Source: Bernardetiaceae bacterium (GTDB taxonomy: Bacteria > Bacteroidota > Bacteroidia > Cytophagales > Bernardetiaceae). Taken from it: 43,695 nucleotides of DNA. Location: positions 1-43,695 of the forward strand of contig JAFIER010000213.1 in assembly GCA_020832465.1 (NCBI GenBank). Direction: 5' to 3'. The number at the start of each line of letters is the position of its first letter. Position 1 is the first letter of the stretch. Of this stretch, positions 25,954-33,485 are shown piece after piece. The position numbers and the translations under genes are program-made. Under the pieces are notes generated by a model. That model had not been told where the DNA came from. It saw only the letters and a list, made by a program, of their open reading frames with translations, and searched no databases.

Positions 25954-26027
25954 TCCTCAGTAGCTCAGCTGGTTAGAGCATCTGACTGTTAATCAGAGGG
26001 TCGTAGGTTCGAGTCCTACCTGAGGAG
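25954..26027 (+). tRNA. tRNA-Asn (GTT), copy 2
   Basis: Identical over all 74 nt to the copy at 25750; identity ends within a few bases on either side. The spacing is 204 bases start to start. It is probably co-transcribed with copy 1 and ends at the terminator at 26031. Confidence 0.97.
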
Positions 26028-26030
26028 CTA

Positions 26031-26068
26031 AAATCCCGTAATTTTATTTAAAATTACGGGATTTTTTG
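26031..26068 (+). terminator. Terminator of the tRNA-Asn operon
   Basis: A perfect 14-bp stem AAATCCCGTAATTT / AAATTACGGGATTT with a 6-base loop, continuing into a T-run, starting 3 bases after the second tRNA. Confidence 0.92.
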
Positions 26069-26136
26069 TATTTGTACATTTGTACAATAATAAATAGGTC
26101 TTTCGTTCGGCTTATCAAGTTTTTGATTACTTAATA

Positions 26137-26200
26137 CCCGTTAGAAATAACATTTCTCTCAGAAATGTTATTTCTAACGGGCGAATGTCTAAGTAGTATG
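26137..26200. repeat. Hairpin with 21-bp perfect arms plus GTAGTATG end
   Basis: CCCGTTAGAAATAACATTT (26137 on) pairs with the segment ending at 26181, with arms of 21 bases around a 3-base loop. GCGAATGTCTAAGTAGTATG follows, the right end of the CATACTAC-type unit; the left end is missing. Confidence 0.8.
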
Positions 26201-26243
26201 AACTTGAATACTTTATTATTGTTTTTAGTTTTTTTACGATATA

Positions 26244-26423
26244 TTATTCTGTAGGCATAACGAGTGCCAGCAAGATATAAAGCAATAAAGGTGCTCCTAT
26301 TGTGAATACTGTGAAGAGTATAAAGGCGGCTCTTATAAGTGTTGCGTCCCACCCAAAGTATTCAGCGATGCCCCCACAGACTCCAAAAAGCATTTTATCG
26401 TAAGTAGATTTTGTTAGTTGCAT
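26244..26423 (-). CDS. PspC domain protein
   Basis: A 59-residue membrane protein consisting of one PspC domain: the hallmark MLFGVCGGIAEYFGWDATLIR and one or two hydrophobic segments (AAFILFTVFTIGAPLLLYILLALVM). PspC proteins take part in phage-shock/envelope stress responses in some bacteria; here it stands alone without pspA or a sensor. The ATG at 26423 is chosen; an upstream TTG would add two residues. The gene is followed by the palindromic repeat at 26137-26200. Confidence 0.85.
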   Translation of the reverse strand: MQLTKSTYDKMLFGVCGGIAEYFGWDATLIRAAFILFTVFTIGAPLLLYILLALVMPTE

Positions 26424-26536
26424 AGGCAATGTAGTATAAAGTTTTGAATTAGTTAGTTAATTAGTTTATTTACAGACACTTTGTCTTTATTATCTACGTT
26501 AATTCTGCGCAAAGGTTACGAAATAGTGAATAAAAA

Positions 26537-26578
26537 AAGCGCAAATACTGACATTTTGTAGATTTGCGCCTTTTTTGA
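26537..26578 (-). terminator. Terminator after adk
   Basis: GCGCAAAT (26539-26546) pairs with ATTTGCGC (26562-26569). A-rich sequence lies on one side and T-rich on the other, so it works as a terminator on the minus strand for adk, and possibly in both directions. Confidence 0.8.
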
Positions 26579-26606
26579 TAATTTTTTACGTTTATAAACT
26601 TAGTTT

Positions 26607-27185
26607 TTATGACGCAAAACTATCAATTGTATTTTTGATTTGTTCTGAGATTTCTTGAATAGAACCTATTCCGTCTATTTCGTGAAGTTTTCCCTGTTTT
26701 TCATAATAGCCTGCTACGGGTGCGGTATTTTCATAATAGACTTTGACTCTATTTTTCACAGTTTCTTCGTTTTGGTCATCAGCTCTTCCAGAGGTTTTTC
26801 CTCTTTCTAAGATACGTGCTGTTAGTTCTTCTTCGGATACTTTAAGAGAGACAACACCTGAAATAGGTGTATTTCGATTCGCTAAGAGGTTATCTAATGC
26901 TTCTGCTTGTGGGATTGTACGTGGGAATCCGTCAAAAATAACTCCTTTTACGTTCACATTTTGCTCGAGTTTGTCTTCTATCATACCAATGACTACCTCA
27001 TCTGGTACGAGCGCACCCTCTTTGATAAATACTTGTGCTTTTTTGCCCAAGTCTGTACCTTGGCTAATGGCTGAACGCAATAAATCGCCAGTAGATATAT
27101 GTACTAATTCGTAGTGCTTTACAAGAAACTCGCTTTGAGTGCCTTTCCCCGCGCCTGGAGGTCCGAAAATAATGATGTTTAACAT
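26607..27185 (-). CDS. adk: Adenylate kinase (short type)
   Basis: Catalyses ATP + AMP to 2 ADP in the cytoplasm. It has 192 residues with the P-loop GPPGAGKGT (residues 8-16), the AMP-binding ISTGDLLRSAI and VIFDGFPRTIPQAE, and RILERGKTSGRADDQ where long-type enzymes have the large LID domain; this is therefore the short-LID form common in Bacteroidota. No zinc-binding cysteines. Single gene with a recognisable promoter upstream and a hairpin terminator downstream. Confidence 0.96.
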   Translation of the reverse strand: MLNIIIFGPPGAGKGTQSEFLVKHYELVHISTGDLLRSAISQGTDLGKKAQVFIKEGALVPDEVVIGMIEDKLEQNVNVKGVIFDGFPRTIPQAEALDNLLANRNTPISGVVSLKVSEEELTARILERGKTSGRADDQNEETVKNRVKVYYENTAPVAGYYEKQGKLHEIDGIGSIQEISEQIKNTIDSFAS

Positions 27186-27232
27186 GTGTATTACTATTAT
27201 TTGTCAAATACAGAATTCAATTTGCTTGTTTT

Positions 27233-27263
27233 CAAAAATAAGTTATATTTACATAAAAATCAA
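27233..27263 (-). promoter_or_regulatory. Bacteroidota-type promoter of adk
   Basis: On the minus strand TTG (27263-27261), a 20-base spacer and TATTTTTG (27240-27233) fit the consensus. The -7 element is 47 bases before the adk ATG. Confidence 0.6.
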
Positions 27264-27401
27264 CATTTATGCGTTTTTTTTCTCAAATTTTTACGCATTG
27301 AAGTTTTAAAGCTAAGGTGTTATGATGCATGATGACCCAAGAGGCAAAAAAATAACATTTCTGATAGTCTAAGCATTTGACATCTAATATCTCTACTTCC
27401 T

Positions 27402-27632
27402 GTAGTAATGAAGCTCCAGCTTCGTTGTAAACGGGTGCAATTCAAAACTATGCGGTTTGTGTTTGGTGGGGGCATCAAACACGGCGAGAGTAGTTATTTT
27501 AAGACAATAGCTTATGCTACTGCGTAAATATGAATTGCACCCCTTGTAAACTATTTTCGAAGCTGGAGCTTCGGGCTACAGCTATAAATCAAAAAAATAA
27601 CATTTCTGTCAGAAATGTTATTTTTTTGATTT
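27402..27632. repeat. Composite repeat: GAAGCTCC pair split by a MITE, then a hairpin
   Basis: GTAGTAATGAAGCTCCAGCT (from 27402) and the arm GAAGCTGGAGCTTC with GGGCTACAG (to about 27581) form the same unit as at 9851-9906, but are separated by the insert at 27433-27543. A hairpin AATAACATTTCT / AGAAATGTTATT with extended A/T arms follows (27586-27632). The 27186-27664 gap contains these and no gene. Confidence 0.8.
27433..27543. mobile_element. 111-bp MITE-like insertion with 8-bp target duplication
   Basis: Ends GGGTGCAATTCA / TGAATTGCACCC are perfect 12-bp inverted repeats. TTGTAAAC flanks it on both sides (27425-27432 and 27544-27551) as a direct repeat. The related uninterrupted unit at 9851-9906 shows what the empty site looks like. 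It has no coding capacity. The family of the parent transposon is not known to me. Confidence 0.82.
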
Positions 27633-27664
27633 GAATTTTATTGACAAAATTTGTCAGCATTTAT

Positions 27665-28639
27665 TTAGTTAGAATCATTGAGCATGCTTGCCATATCCAT
27701 GACTTGATATTGGCTCATATTGATTTGACTTTGATTGTCAAGGTTGAGCTCTATGACCTCCATGACTTGCAAATCGCCCGTTTTTTTATCTTCGATATTC
27801 ATTTTCAGGAACATTCCAGCGGGCATGTGTGCGGGCATTCTTCCTGTTTTGTTTTTGCCTTTTTGTGCGGCATTAAAGAAGTTCATGCGCTCGATGATAT
27901 TTAAAGCTACCTCTTCTGAAAGCCATATACTTGTAGCTGTTTTTCCGTCATCACAAAAATATTCTTTGCAACTATATCCTAAGATAGTTTGCGTTTTTCC
28001 TGTGGGTTTGAAGCAATCTTCGGCGGCATCTTCGCTATCATCTTCTGCTATTTTTTCTTGGATTTTATCCATATTTAGCGACATGGGAATTGCCTGTTTT
28101 TTGCCATCGTCTTCCATAAGAGTAAGCATTGTGTTATTGGGCATATCATAAATAATTTTCATACCCTCTCCCTTTTTGGTTTGCTTTTCGCTAATACCAA
28201 GGATTTCAGCAGCGAAATATTCATCGTCTTTGGGGAAATAGTATATGGCTTCCATGACATCAGATTTTTTGCCTTTTTTGCTTGTGGACTCCATTTTGAT
28301 GTGCATATTAGAAGAGAAGGTATAAACCTCTCTTACTTTTGTATTCTTAGAAAACCCACCTTCAAAAATATCAGCAAATCCAGCATTTTGTTGGGCATTA
28401 CTATCATTGTTTTGATTGCTATTATTGTTATTTTGATTCTTATTTTTTTTGCCTCCAAAAATAGCATCTTCGAGTTTGTTTAGTCCTTTGTCAATGGTGT
28501 TATCGACTTTTCTATTAGCTCGATTTTGCACCTTTCTTTCGGTCTGCCGTTTGAGTCTATCTGTCAATTGGGCTTCACTTGTAGGCATAATAAAACATAG
28601 AATTAGCAAAAAACCAAGTACTTTAATTGTTGTGTTCAT
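27665..28639 (-). CDS. Secreted DUF4412 domain protein
   Basis: A 324-residue exported protein with a signal peptide (about residues 1-23, MPTSEAQ), a basic helical stretch (LKRQTERKVQNRANRKVDN) and an Asn/Gln-rich linker at about 70-95. The DUF4412-like domain then has YYFPKDDEYFAAEI, GKTQTILGYSCKEYFCDDGKTATSIWLSEEV and a C-terminal strand (GDLQVMEVIELNL). The conserved GYxCKxY pattern is typical of the domain. Function is unknown; the Asn-rich linker suggests a flexible tether. It is followed by a palindromic repeat and stands alone. Confidence 0.75.
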   Translation of the reverse strand: MNTTIKVLGFLLILCFIMPTSEAQLTDRLKRQTERKVQNRANRKVDNTIDKGLNKLEDAIFGGKKNKNQNNNNSNQNNDSNAQQNAGFADIFEGGFSKNTKVREVYTFSSNMHIKMESTSKKGKKSDVMEAIYYFPKDDEYFAAEILGISEKQTKKGEGMKIIYDMPNNTMLTLMEDDGKKQAIPMSLNMDKIQEKIAEDDSEDAAEDCFKPTGKTQTILGYSCKEYFCDDGKTATSIWLSEEVALNIIERMNFFNAAQKGKNKTGRMPAHMPAGMFLKMNIEDKKTGDLQVMEVIELNLDNQSQINMSQYQVMDMASMLNDSN

Positions 28640-28859
28640 AATAAAATCTGTTTTTAATGAGTAAAATATATAAACTTATACGCATACAATTTCTTTTAAG
28701 TTGCGTGTTTGTTTGTTATAATACACAAAAAAAATACCTAAAGCAAATAAAAAAGCTTGTTTTAGTACAAAATTCTAAATTTACTACAATTTAACAAATT
28801 CGCTATTCGAAAATAGAGAAATAGTAATACCTTTACTTAGGCATATTATACTGCAACTG

Positions 28860-30317
28860 TCAAAATCCACGCAATTTGAGAATAAGGTCTGTCTTGAGCT
28901 GATGCAACTGCTTTTCTAAACCTACGGGATATACGTGTGGGTTTTTAAATCGTTTAATACTTCGGTGTAGGCTTTTGAGTTCGTTTTGTACGTGGGCTCT
29001 ACTCTCTTGTATTGTAGGCGATTGATACACACATTCTCCTTTACGAAATATGGGCTGTAGCAACTCTCTATATTGTATATCAGATGCAATTCGCTTACGT
29101 CTGGTCATATCCATAGGGTCAATGATAATAAAATCTTTACCTACTGGGGGCATATCTTCATCGTAAATCATATCAGCAATGCACTCCTCTTCGGTATAAA
29201 ACCTTCTGACTTGTTGCACACCAGGGTTTGAGATTTTGATAGCCTGCTCCGAGAGCTTGAGTTTGTAGTCCCATTCGCCTGTTTTTTTGCGCAGTGCTGA
29301 GAGTTTATATACGCCACCGAGTGCGGGCTGGTCGTAGGCAGTAGCGAGCTTTGTGCCTACGCCCCATACAGAAATTTTAGCATCTTGAATTTTCAAACTT
29401 TCGATTAAATGCTCGTCCAAATCATTAGAAGCTACAATCGTAGCATCTTGAAAACCGGCAGCATCTAAGATTTTACGCGCCTCTATACTTAGGTAAGCTA
29501 AGTCGCCAGAGTCTAAACGAATACCTACCATTTTATGCCCTTTGGCTTTGAGCTTTTCACCGACTTTTACAGCCTGCCTTACGCCCTCGAGCGTATCATA
29601 AGTATCTACTAAAAATACGCAATTATTAGGCATAGCCTCGGCATAGGCTTCAAAAGATTCTATTTCAGAATCAAAAGACATGACCCAGCTATGTGCGTGT
29701 GTGCCCTTAACGGGAATGCCATAGAGCTTGCCCGCAAGCACATTTGAAGTAGCCGCACAACCACCTATATAAGCCGCACGAGATGCCGAAAGACCGCCAT
29801 CTATCCCCTGCGCACGCCTCAAACCAAATTCTAAAACAGGCTCGCCAGCCGCCGCAGAGCAGACACGAGCCGCTTTGGTAGCTATAAGCGTCTGAAAATT
29901 GATAAGTGTAAGCAAGGCTGTTTCTATAAGCTGGCACTGATAAAGCGGGCCGCGCACACGCACTAAAGGCTCATGCGGGAAAACTACAGTACCCTCAGGC
30001 ACTGCATCTATATCACAAGAAAAACGAGCCCCCTCAAGGTAGGTTAAAAAATCCGCATCAAAAAGTGCATTGCCGTCGTTGCCTTCAATACCTCGCAGAT
30101 ACGCAATATCATCAGATTTAAATGAAAAATCAGAGAGGTAGTCAATCACCTGTGCTAAGCCGCAGGCTACAGTATAGCCACCTTGAAACGGACTACGCCT
30201 AAAAAAAAGATGAAATACAGCCTCTTCGTTGAGTGTACCTGTTTTCCAATAACCCTGTGCCATGCTGAGCTGGTAGAGGTCAGTAAGCATCGAAAGGTTC
30301 GGTTTATAAATGCTCAT
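28860..30317 (-). CDS. pncB: Nicotinate phosphoribosyltransferase
   Basis: Makes nicotinate mononucleotide from nicotinate and PRPP, with ATP (NAD salvage). It has 485 residues, the usual size of the long bacterial form. Characteristic runs are [15 protein letters not shown] at the N-terminus, [47 protein letters not shown] (active-site His region), VDTYDT and [16 protein letters not shown]. All are intact. It is preceded by 231 bases shared with the divergent FGE-domain gene. With cinA in the same window two NAD-recycling genes are present, but they are not an operon. Confidence 0.95.
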   Translation of the reverse strand: MSIYKPNLSMLTDLYQLSMAQGYWKTGTLNEEAVFHLFFRRSPFQGGYTVACGLAQVIDYLSDFSFKSDDIAYLRGIEGNDGNALFDADFLTYLEGARFSCDIDAVPEGTVVFPHEPLVRVRGPLYQCQLIETALLTLINFQTLIATKAARVCSAAAGEPVLEFGLRRAQGIDGGLSASRAAYIGGCAATSNVLAGKLYGIPVKGTHAHSWVMSFDSEIESFEAYAEAMPNNCVFLVDTYDTLEGVRQAVKVGEKLKAKGHKMVGIRLDSGDLAYLSIEARKILDAAGFQDATIVASNDLDEHLIESLKIQDAKISVWGVGTKLATAYDQPALGGVYKLSALRKKTGEWDYKLKLSEQAIKISNPGVQQVRRFYTEEECIADMIYDEDMPPVGKDFIIIDPMDMTRRKRIASDIQYRELLQPIFRKGECVYQSPTIQESRAHVQNELKSLHRSIKRFKNPHVYPVGLEKQLHQLKTDLILKLRGF

Positions 30318-30548
30318 ACGTGATAAGTTTAGAATGTAAAAATAACTTTGTGTTAAAAATACACATTAAAAATGACAATTGCAAATTTTTGCTCTTTTTT
30401 TGATAAAAAGAACGATTAAGGTTGGCAAAACTACTGCCATCTTACTTTTGGTATGATTATCGAAATAAGAAAAAATATGTAATTCTACGCATTGATAAAA
30501 ATTGCAGCTTTACTACACTATTTGCTTATTTAAAACATATTACAGCAC

Positions 30549-31325
30549 ATGTATTTTCTTTTTAGTTTTTTTATCTTACCCTTCGCACTGTCTTTTTTTG
30601 TAGATGGTTCGCCAATGGTGGCTACAGCAACGACTTTGCATCAGCCTATAAGCCACGCCTTAGCTGATACAAGCAAAATGATATTCGTCGAAGGCGGTAC
30701 GTATTATCGGGGGGATTATAGCTTTGAAGACGAGATGCCCGTTCATGAAGTAGAGGTCAGTAGTTTTTACATAGACAAATACGAGGTAACTGTAGGGGAG
30801 TATAAACAGTATTGCGAAAGTGTGGGTAAGGAAATGCCCAACCCACCCGCTTGGGGTTGGAAGGATAGCCTACCTATGACTAACCTAAATTGGCACGATG
30901 CCGTAGCTTATGCGCAATGGTGCAACAAACGCTTACCTACGGAGGCTGAGTGGGAGTACGCCGCACGTGGCGGTTTGAAAGCACAAAAATTTCCTTATGC
31001 TGGGGATAAATATCCTACAAAGGTAGCTTGGTTTGATAAAAACTCTGCTGGTTCTCCTCAAAGGGTAGGCTTGCGCCAACCCAATGAATTAGGGATTTAT
31101 GATATGAGTGGTAATGTTTGGGAATGGTGTTACGACCGCTACGGTCCTTATCAAAACGAAAAACAAATTAACCCACGTGGTGCGGAGCATGGCCTTAATC
31201 GTGTGCTGCGCGGTGGTTGTTGGTTTACGAATCAAGGCACTTTGCGTGTCGCTAATCGCTATTATCACCCTGAAAGTTTTGGTTCTAATACGATTGGCTT
31301 TCGCTTAGTAGTTGATGCTGAATAA
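30549..31325 (+). CDS. Exported FGE-sulfatase (SUMF1/EgtB/PvdO) domain protein
   Basis: A 258-residue protein. A hydrophobic N-terminus (FLFSFFILPFALSFFVDG) suggests export. The domain is recognised by the starting MIFVEGGTYYRGD, the EVSSFYIDKYEVTVGEYKQYC strand, NWHDAVAYAQWCNKRLPTEAEWEYAARG, the YDMSGNVWEWCYDRY core and VLRGGCWF, ending in GFRLV. The formylglycine-generating cysteine pair is not clearly preserved, so sulfatase maturation is not implied; such domains in Bacteroidota also serve in gliding (GldJ/GldK) or lectin-like roles, but this one is shorter than those. It is divergent from pncB and convergent with a hypothetical gene. Confidence 0.83.
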   Translation: MYFLFSFFILPFALSFFVDGSPMVATATTLHQPISHALADTSKMIFVEGGTYYRGDYSFEDEMPVHEVEVSSFYIDKYEVTVGEYKQYCESVGKEMPNPPAWGWKDSLPMTNLNWHDAVAYAQWCNKRLPTEAEWEYAARGGLKAQKFPYAGDKYPTKVAWFDKNSAGSPQRVGLRQPNELGIYDMSGNVWEWCYDRYGPYQNEKQINPRGAEHGLNRVLRGGCWFTNQGTLRVANRYYHPESFGSNTIGFRLVVDAE

Positions 31326-31349
31326 AAGCTATAAGGAGTCTATGTAGCT

Positions 31350-31730
31350 TCAATCATTATTTTGCTGTGCGGTGCTATCATTAGCCTCTACTTTTTGCAA
31401 ATCGAGGAACTCTTTTTCTCTTTTAAAAAGCGAATCCCTTACTTTGTGTAGGCTTTGCTTTTGTTGCTCAATGGTGTCTAAGCTTTGTAGCCATTGCTTT
31501 TTGTAATGTTCTGTTTCGTTCATTTGCCAAAAAGCAAGCCCAGCTATGAGCAACATAACGGCTAAAGAAACTACTGCCGTTAGTCTGATCTTAAAATCTT
31601 TTTTATGAACGACTTTATCGAGGGCAATATTTTGATAGTCCTCATGTGTAAGCTCCTGCGCTTGCAAAAAACTTTCAAAGGATTTATTTTTCTCCTCGTC
31701 TTCGGGTATATATACTACAATTTTCTTCAT
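31350..31730 (-). CDS. Hypothetical protein with membrane segment and coiled coil
   Basis: A 126-residue protein I do not recognise. About 52 charged N-terminal residues (PEDEEKNKSFESFLQAQ) precede one membrane segment at about 53-70 (LTAVVSLAVMLLIAGLAFW), then a coiled-coil-like stretch (TEHYKKQWLQSLDTIEQQ) to a polar end. The topology is N-terminus inside and coiled coil in the periplasm, as in small envelope or divisome helper proteins; no motif supports a specific role. The reading frame is convincing because its codon use matches its neighbours and it fills the gap up to the convergent gene. Confidence 0.65.
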   Translation of the reverse strand: MKKIVVYIPEDEEKNKSFESFLQAQELTHEDYQNIALDKVVHKKDFKIRLTAVVSLAVMLLIAGLAFWQMNETEHYKKQWLQSLDTIEQQKQSLHKVRDSLFKREKEFLDLQKVEANDSTAQQNND

Positions 31731-32061
31731 ACAGACCTTTTTTTACAAAGTTAAAAGTCTTATTGGAAAAAAAGTCAAGACAAAAGATTTTTTTTTGCAA
31801 ACATAGAAAAAAACGCTAAAGCAAGGGGCTAAATAGGCGGCATTTAAATAATTACCAAGAAATGACAGTGCTCGAAAAAATGTAGTCCGAAGCCCAGCGA
31901 GCAAACATGGCTTTGAATGATTTGGGTGCTTATTGAGGCTATAAAAAAACAGTCCGTTATATACAACACTTTTATGGTTTTCATAAAAGTATGTTATATC
32001 GGACTGTTTTGCTGTGAGCAGGAGCTGTATGAGAACGAGCTGCCAAAATAGCAAGCTAAAT
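31731..32061. other. Gap between rplS and the hypothetical membrane-protein gene
   Basis: 331 bases. Besides the long terminator hairpin (31946-32010) it holds AT-rich sequence and CCGAAGCCCAGCG around 31890; no gene is convincing. A frame on the minus strand from 32198 to 31743 overlaps rplS and runs through the hairpin. Confidence 0.6.
31946..32010 (-). terminator. Long-stem terminator after rplS
   Basis: AAAACAGTCCG...CTTTTATG pairs with CATAAAAG...CGGACTGTTTT: about 25-bp arms with a small internal mismatch zone and a 4-5 base loop. A-run and T-run at the feet permit termination on both strands. It begins about 50 bases after the rplS stop. Confidence 0.8.
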
Positions 32062-32427
32062 TTAGTACTTTTCACGCACTTTAGCGGCTTTACCCATTCG
32101 CCCACGCAAATAAAACAAACGTGCGCGACGCACTTTACCTTTTCGAATGACTTCAATTTTGGCAAGGTTTGGTGAAATAATAGGAAAAACACGCTCAACT
32201 CCTACGCCGTTTGATATTTTACGGACTGTAAAAGTTTCGCCATTTCCACCTTTATTACGACGCTGAATAACAGTACCTTGGTACTGCTGAATGCGTTCTT
32301 TATCGCCTTCACGAATTTTTACGTGTACGTTCACGGTATCGCCAGCTCCAAATTCTGGATACTTTTCTTTCTGCTCGGGCATATCCTTTTGGAAAGCCTC
32401 TTCTACTTGTTTGATTAAATCGCTCAT
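32062..32427 (-). CDS. rplS: 50S ribosomal protein L19
   Basis: A 121-residue ribosomal protein at the interface with the 30S subunit. Characteristic stretches are [29 protein letters not shown], the [27 protein letters not shown] core, and the basic [30 protein letters not shown] end. It stands alone here, without rimM/trmD. The ATG at 32427 is preceded by a -7-like TATATTTG, and it ends at a strong terminator. Confidence 0.97.
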   Translation of the reverse strand: MSDLIKQVEEAFQKDMPEQKEKYPEFGAGDTVNVHVKIREGDKERIQQYQGTVIQRRNKGGNGETFTVRKISNGVGVERVFPIISPNLAKIEVIRKGKVRRARLFYLRGRMGKAAKVREKY

Positions 32428-32480
32428 GATTCCTGTATTTTTAAGACAAATACGCTGTGTGCGTTTTTAGAAACGAACCG

Positions 32481-32512
32481 CAAATATAAGCTAATTTTTA
32501 AAGAATAAGAAA
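32481..32512 (-). promoter_or_regulatory. Candidate promoter of rplS
   Basis: TATATTTG (32488-32481, minus strand) fits the -7 consensus; TTTC lies 20 bases upstream instead of TTTG. The -7 element is 54 bases before the ATG. Confidence 0.5.
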
Positions 32513-32563
32513 TTTTACAACAAATATTCTTAGTTTTTTTATCTATATGCAAAATGTATCGGC

Positions 32564-33241
32564 TTACATATCAATATCTGGAATGTATATGACCTGATCT
32601 ACCCAACTCAGAGACTCGATGTAATCCTTAGTGAGCATACGTATGCCAGTATCGATTTCGAGCACTAAACAGGCTTGCCCACTTTTGCCTTTGCGCGTAA
32701 CGCTCATAGTGGCAATATTGCCGTCTTCGTGCGCAATAATGTCTGAAATAAATGCAATACTACCCGGCTGATCCTTGGCAAAGATAATCAAAGTATGCAG
32801 GCTACTTGTAAAATTAGCAGCAAAGCCATTTACCTCTTCTATCAAAATCAATCCACCGCCTTTGCTCACTCCTATTACCTCCACCTCATGCGCTCCTTTG
32901 CGCATATTGAGTTTGATTGTATTAGGGTGATAAATCGCAGCGTTGCCTACCGAGCGAAATTTGTATGTTAGACCCTGCTGCTTCGCATGCTCGAAAGCAT
33001 CTTTGATGCGTTTGTCATCAGTTTTAAAATCCAATAAACCCGCTAAAATCGCTTTATCAGAGCCATGACCCTCGTAAGTGCGTGCAAAAGAATTATAAAA
33101 AGTAATATCAACCTCATCGGGTATGCTACCAAAAACCCGAATCGCTGCCCTTGCAATACGGACAACCCCTGCCGTATGCGAACTTGAAGGCCCTATCATC
33201 ACCGGACCTATCATATCAAAAACACTACTGCGCTCTGCCAT
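32564..33241 (-). CDS. sdaAB: L-serine ammonia-lyase, iron-sulfur-dependent, beta subunit
   Basis: A 225-residue beta subunit of the oxygen-sensitive L-serine dehydratase (serine to pyruvate and ammonia). The family run MIGPVMIGPSSSHTAGVVRIA holds the SSSHTAG motif, and YEGHGSDKAILAGLL follows. An ACT domain lies at about residues 150-220 (LIIFAKDQPGSIAFISDIIA, and EDGNIATMSVTRKGK). The alpha subunit with the [4Fe-4S]-binding cysteines is needed for activity but is not next to it; it must lie elsewhere in the genome. The gene is divergent from the oligopeptidase B-like gene. Confidence 0.93.
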   Translation of the reverse strand: MAERSSVFDMIGPVMIGPSSSHTAGVVRIARAAIRVFGSIPDEVDITFYNSFARTYEGHGSDKAILAGLLDFKTDDKRIKDAFEHAKQQGLTYKFRSVGNAAIYHPNTIKLNMRKGAHEVEVIGVSKGGGLILIEEVNGFAANFTSSLHTLIIFAKDQPGSIAFISDIIAHEDGNIATMSVTRKGKSGQACLVLEIDTGIRMLTKDYIESLSWVDQVIYIPDIDM

Positions 33242-33485
33242 ATTTTTATCTGTTTTATGTGTGTATATGTATTTTGGTTATGCCAAACTAACTTTTTTTG
33301 TTTATATAAACAAGCCATACACTTTAATAATTTTGAATCGCTATAGCACGAAGCTCCAGCTTCGCACTCAATATGTTTCATATAAATGTTAGAAATCTTT
33401 AAATAGTGTGTGCGTATCGCTGTTATTTTCAATTTTATTTTTATTATGCGTGCATATTTATACCTTAACACATACCCTTAAATTT

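Noticed and set aside
30549-31325. Gliding motility protein GldJ/GldK
   Set aside because: The domain is shared, but the protein is shorter, lacks a lipobox and has no gld neighbours.
31743-32198. A 151-residue frame on the minus strand near rplS
   Set aside because: It overlaps rplS in another frame and runs through the long terminator hairpin.
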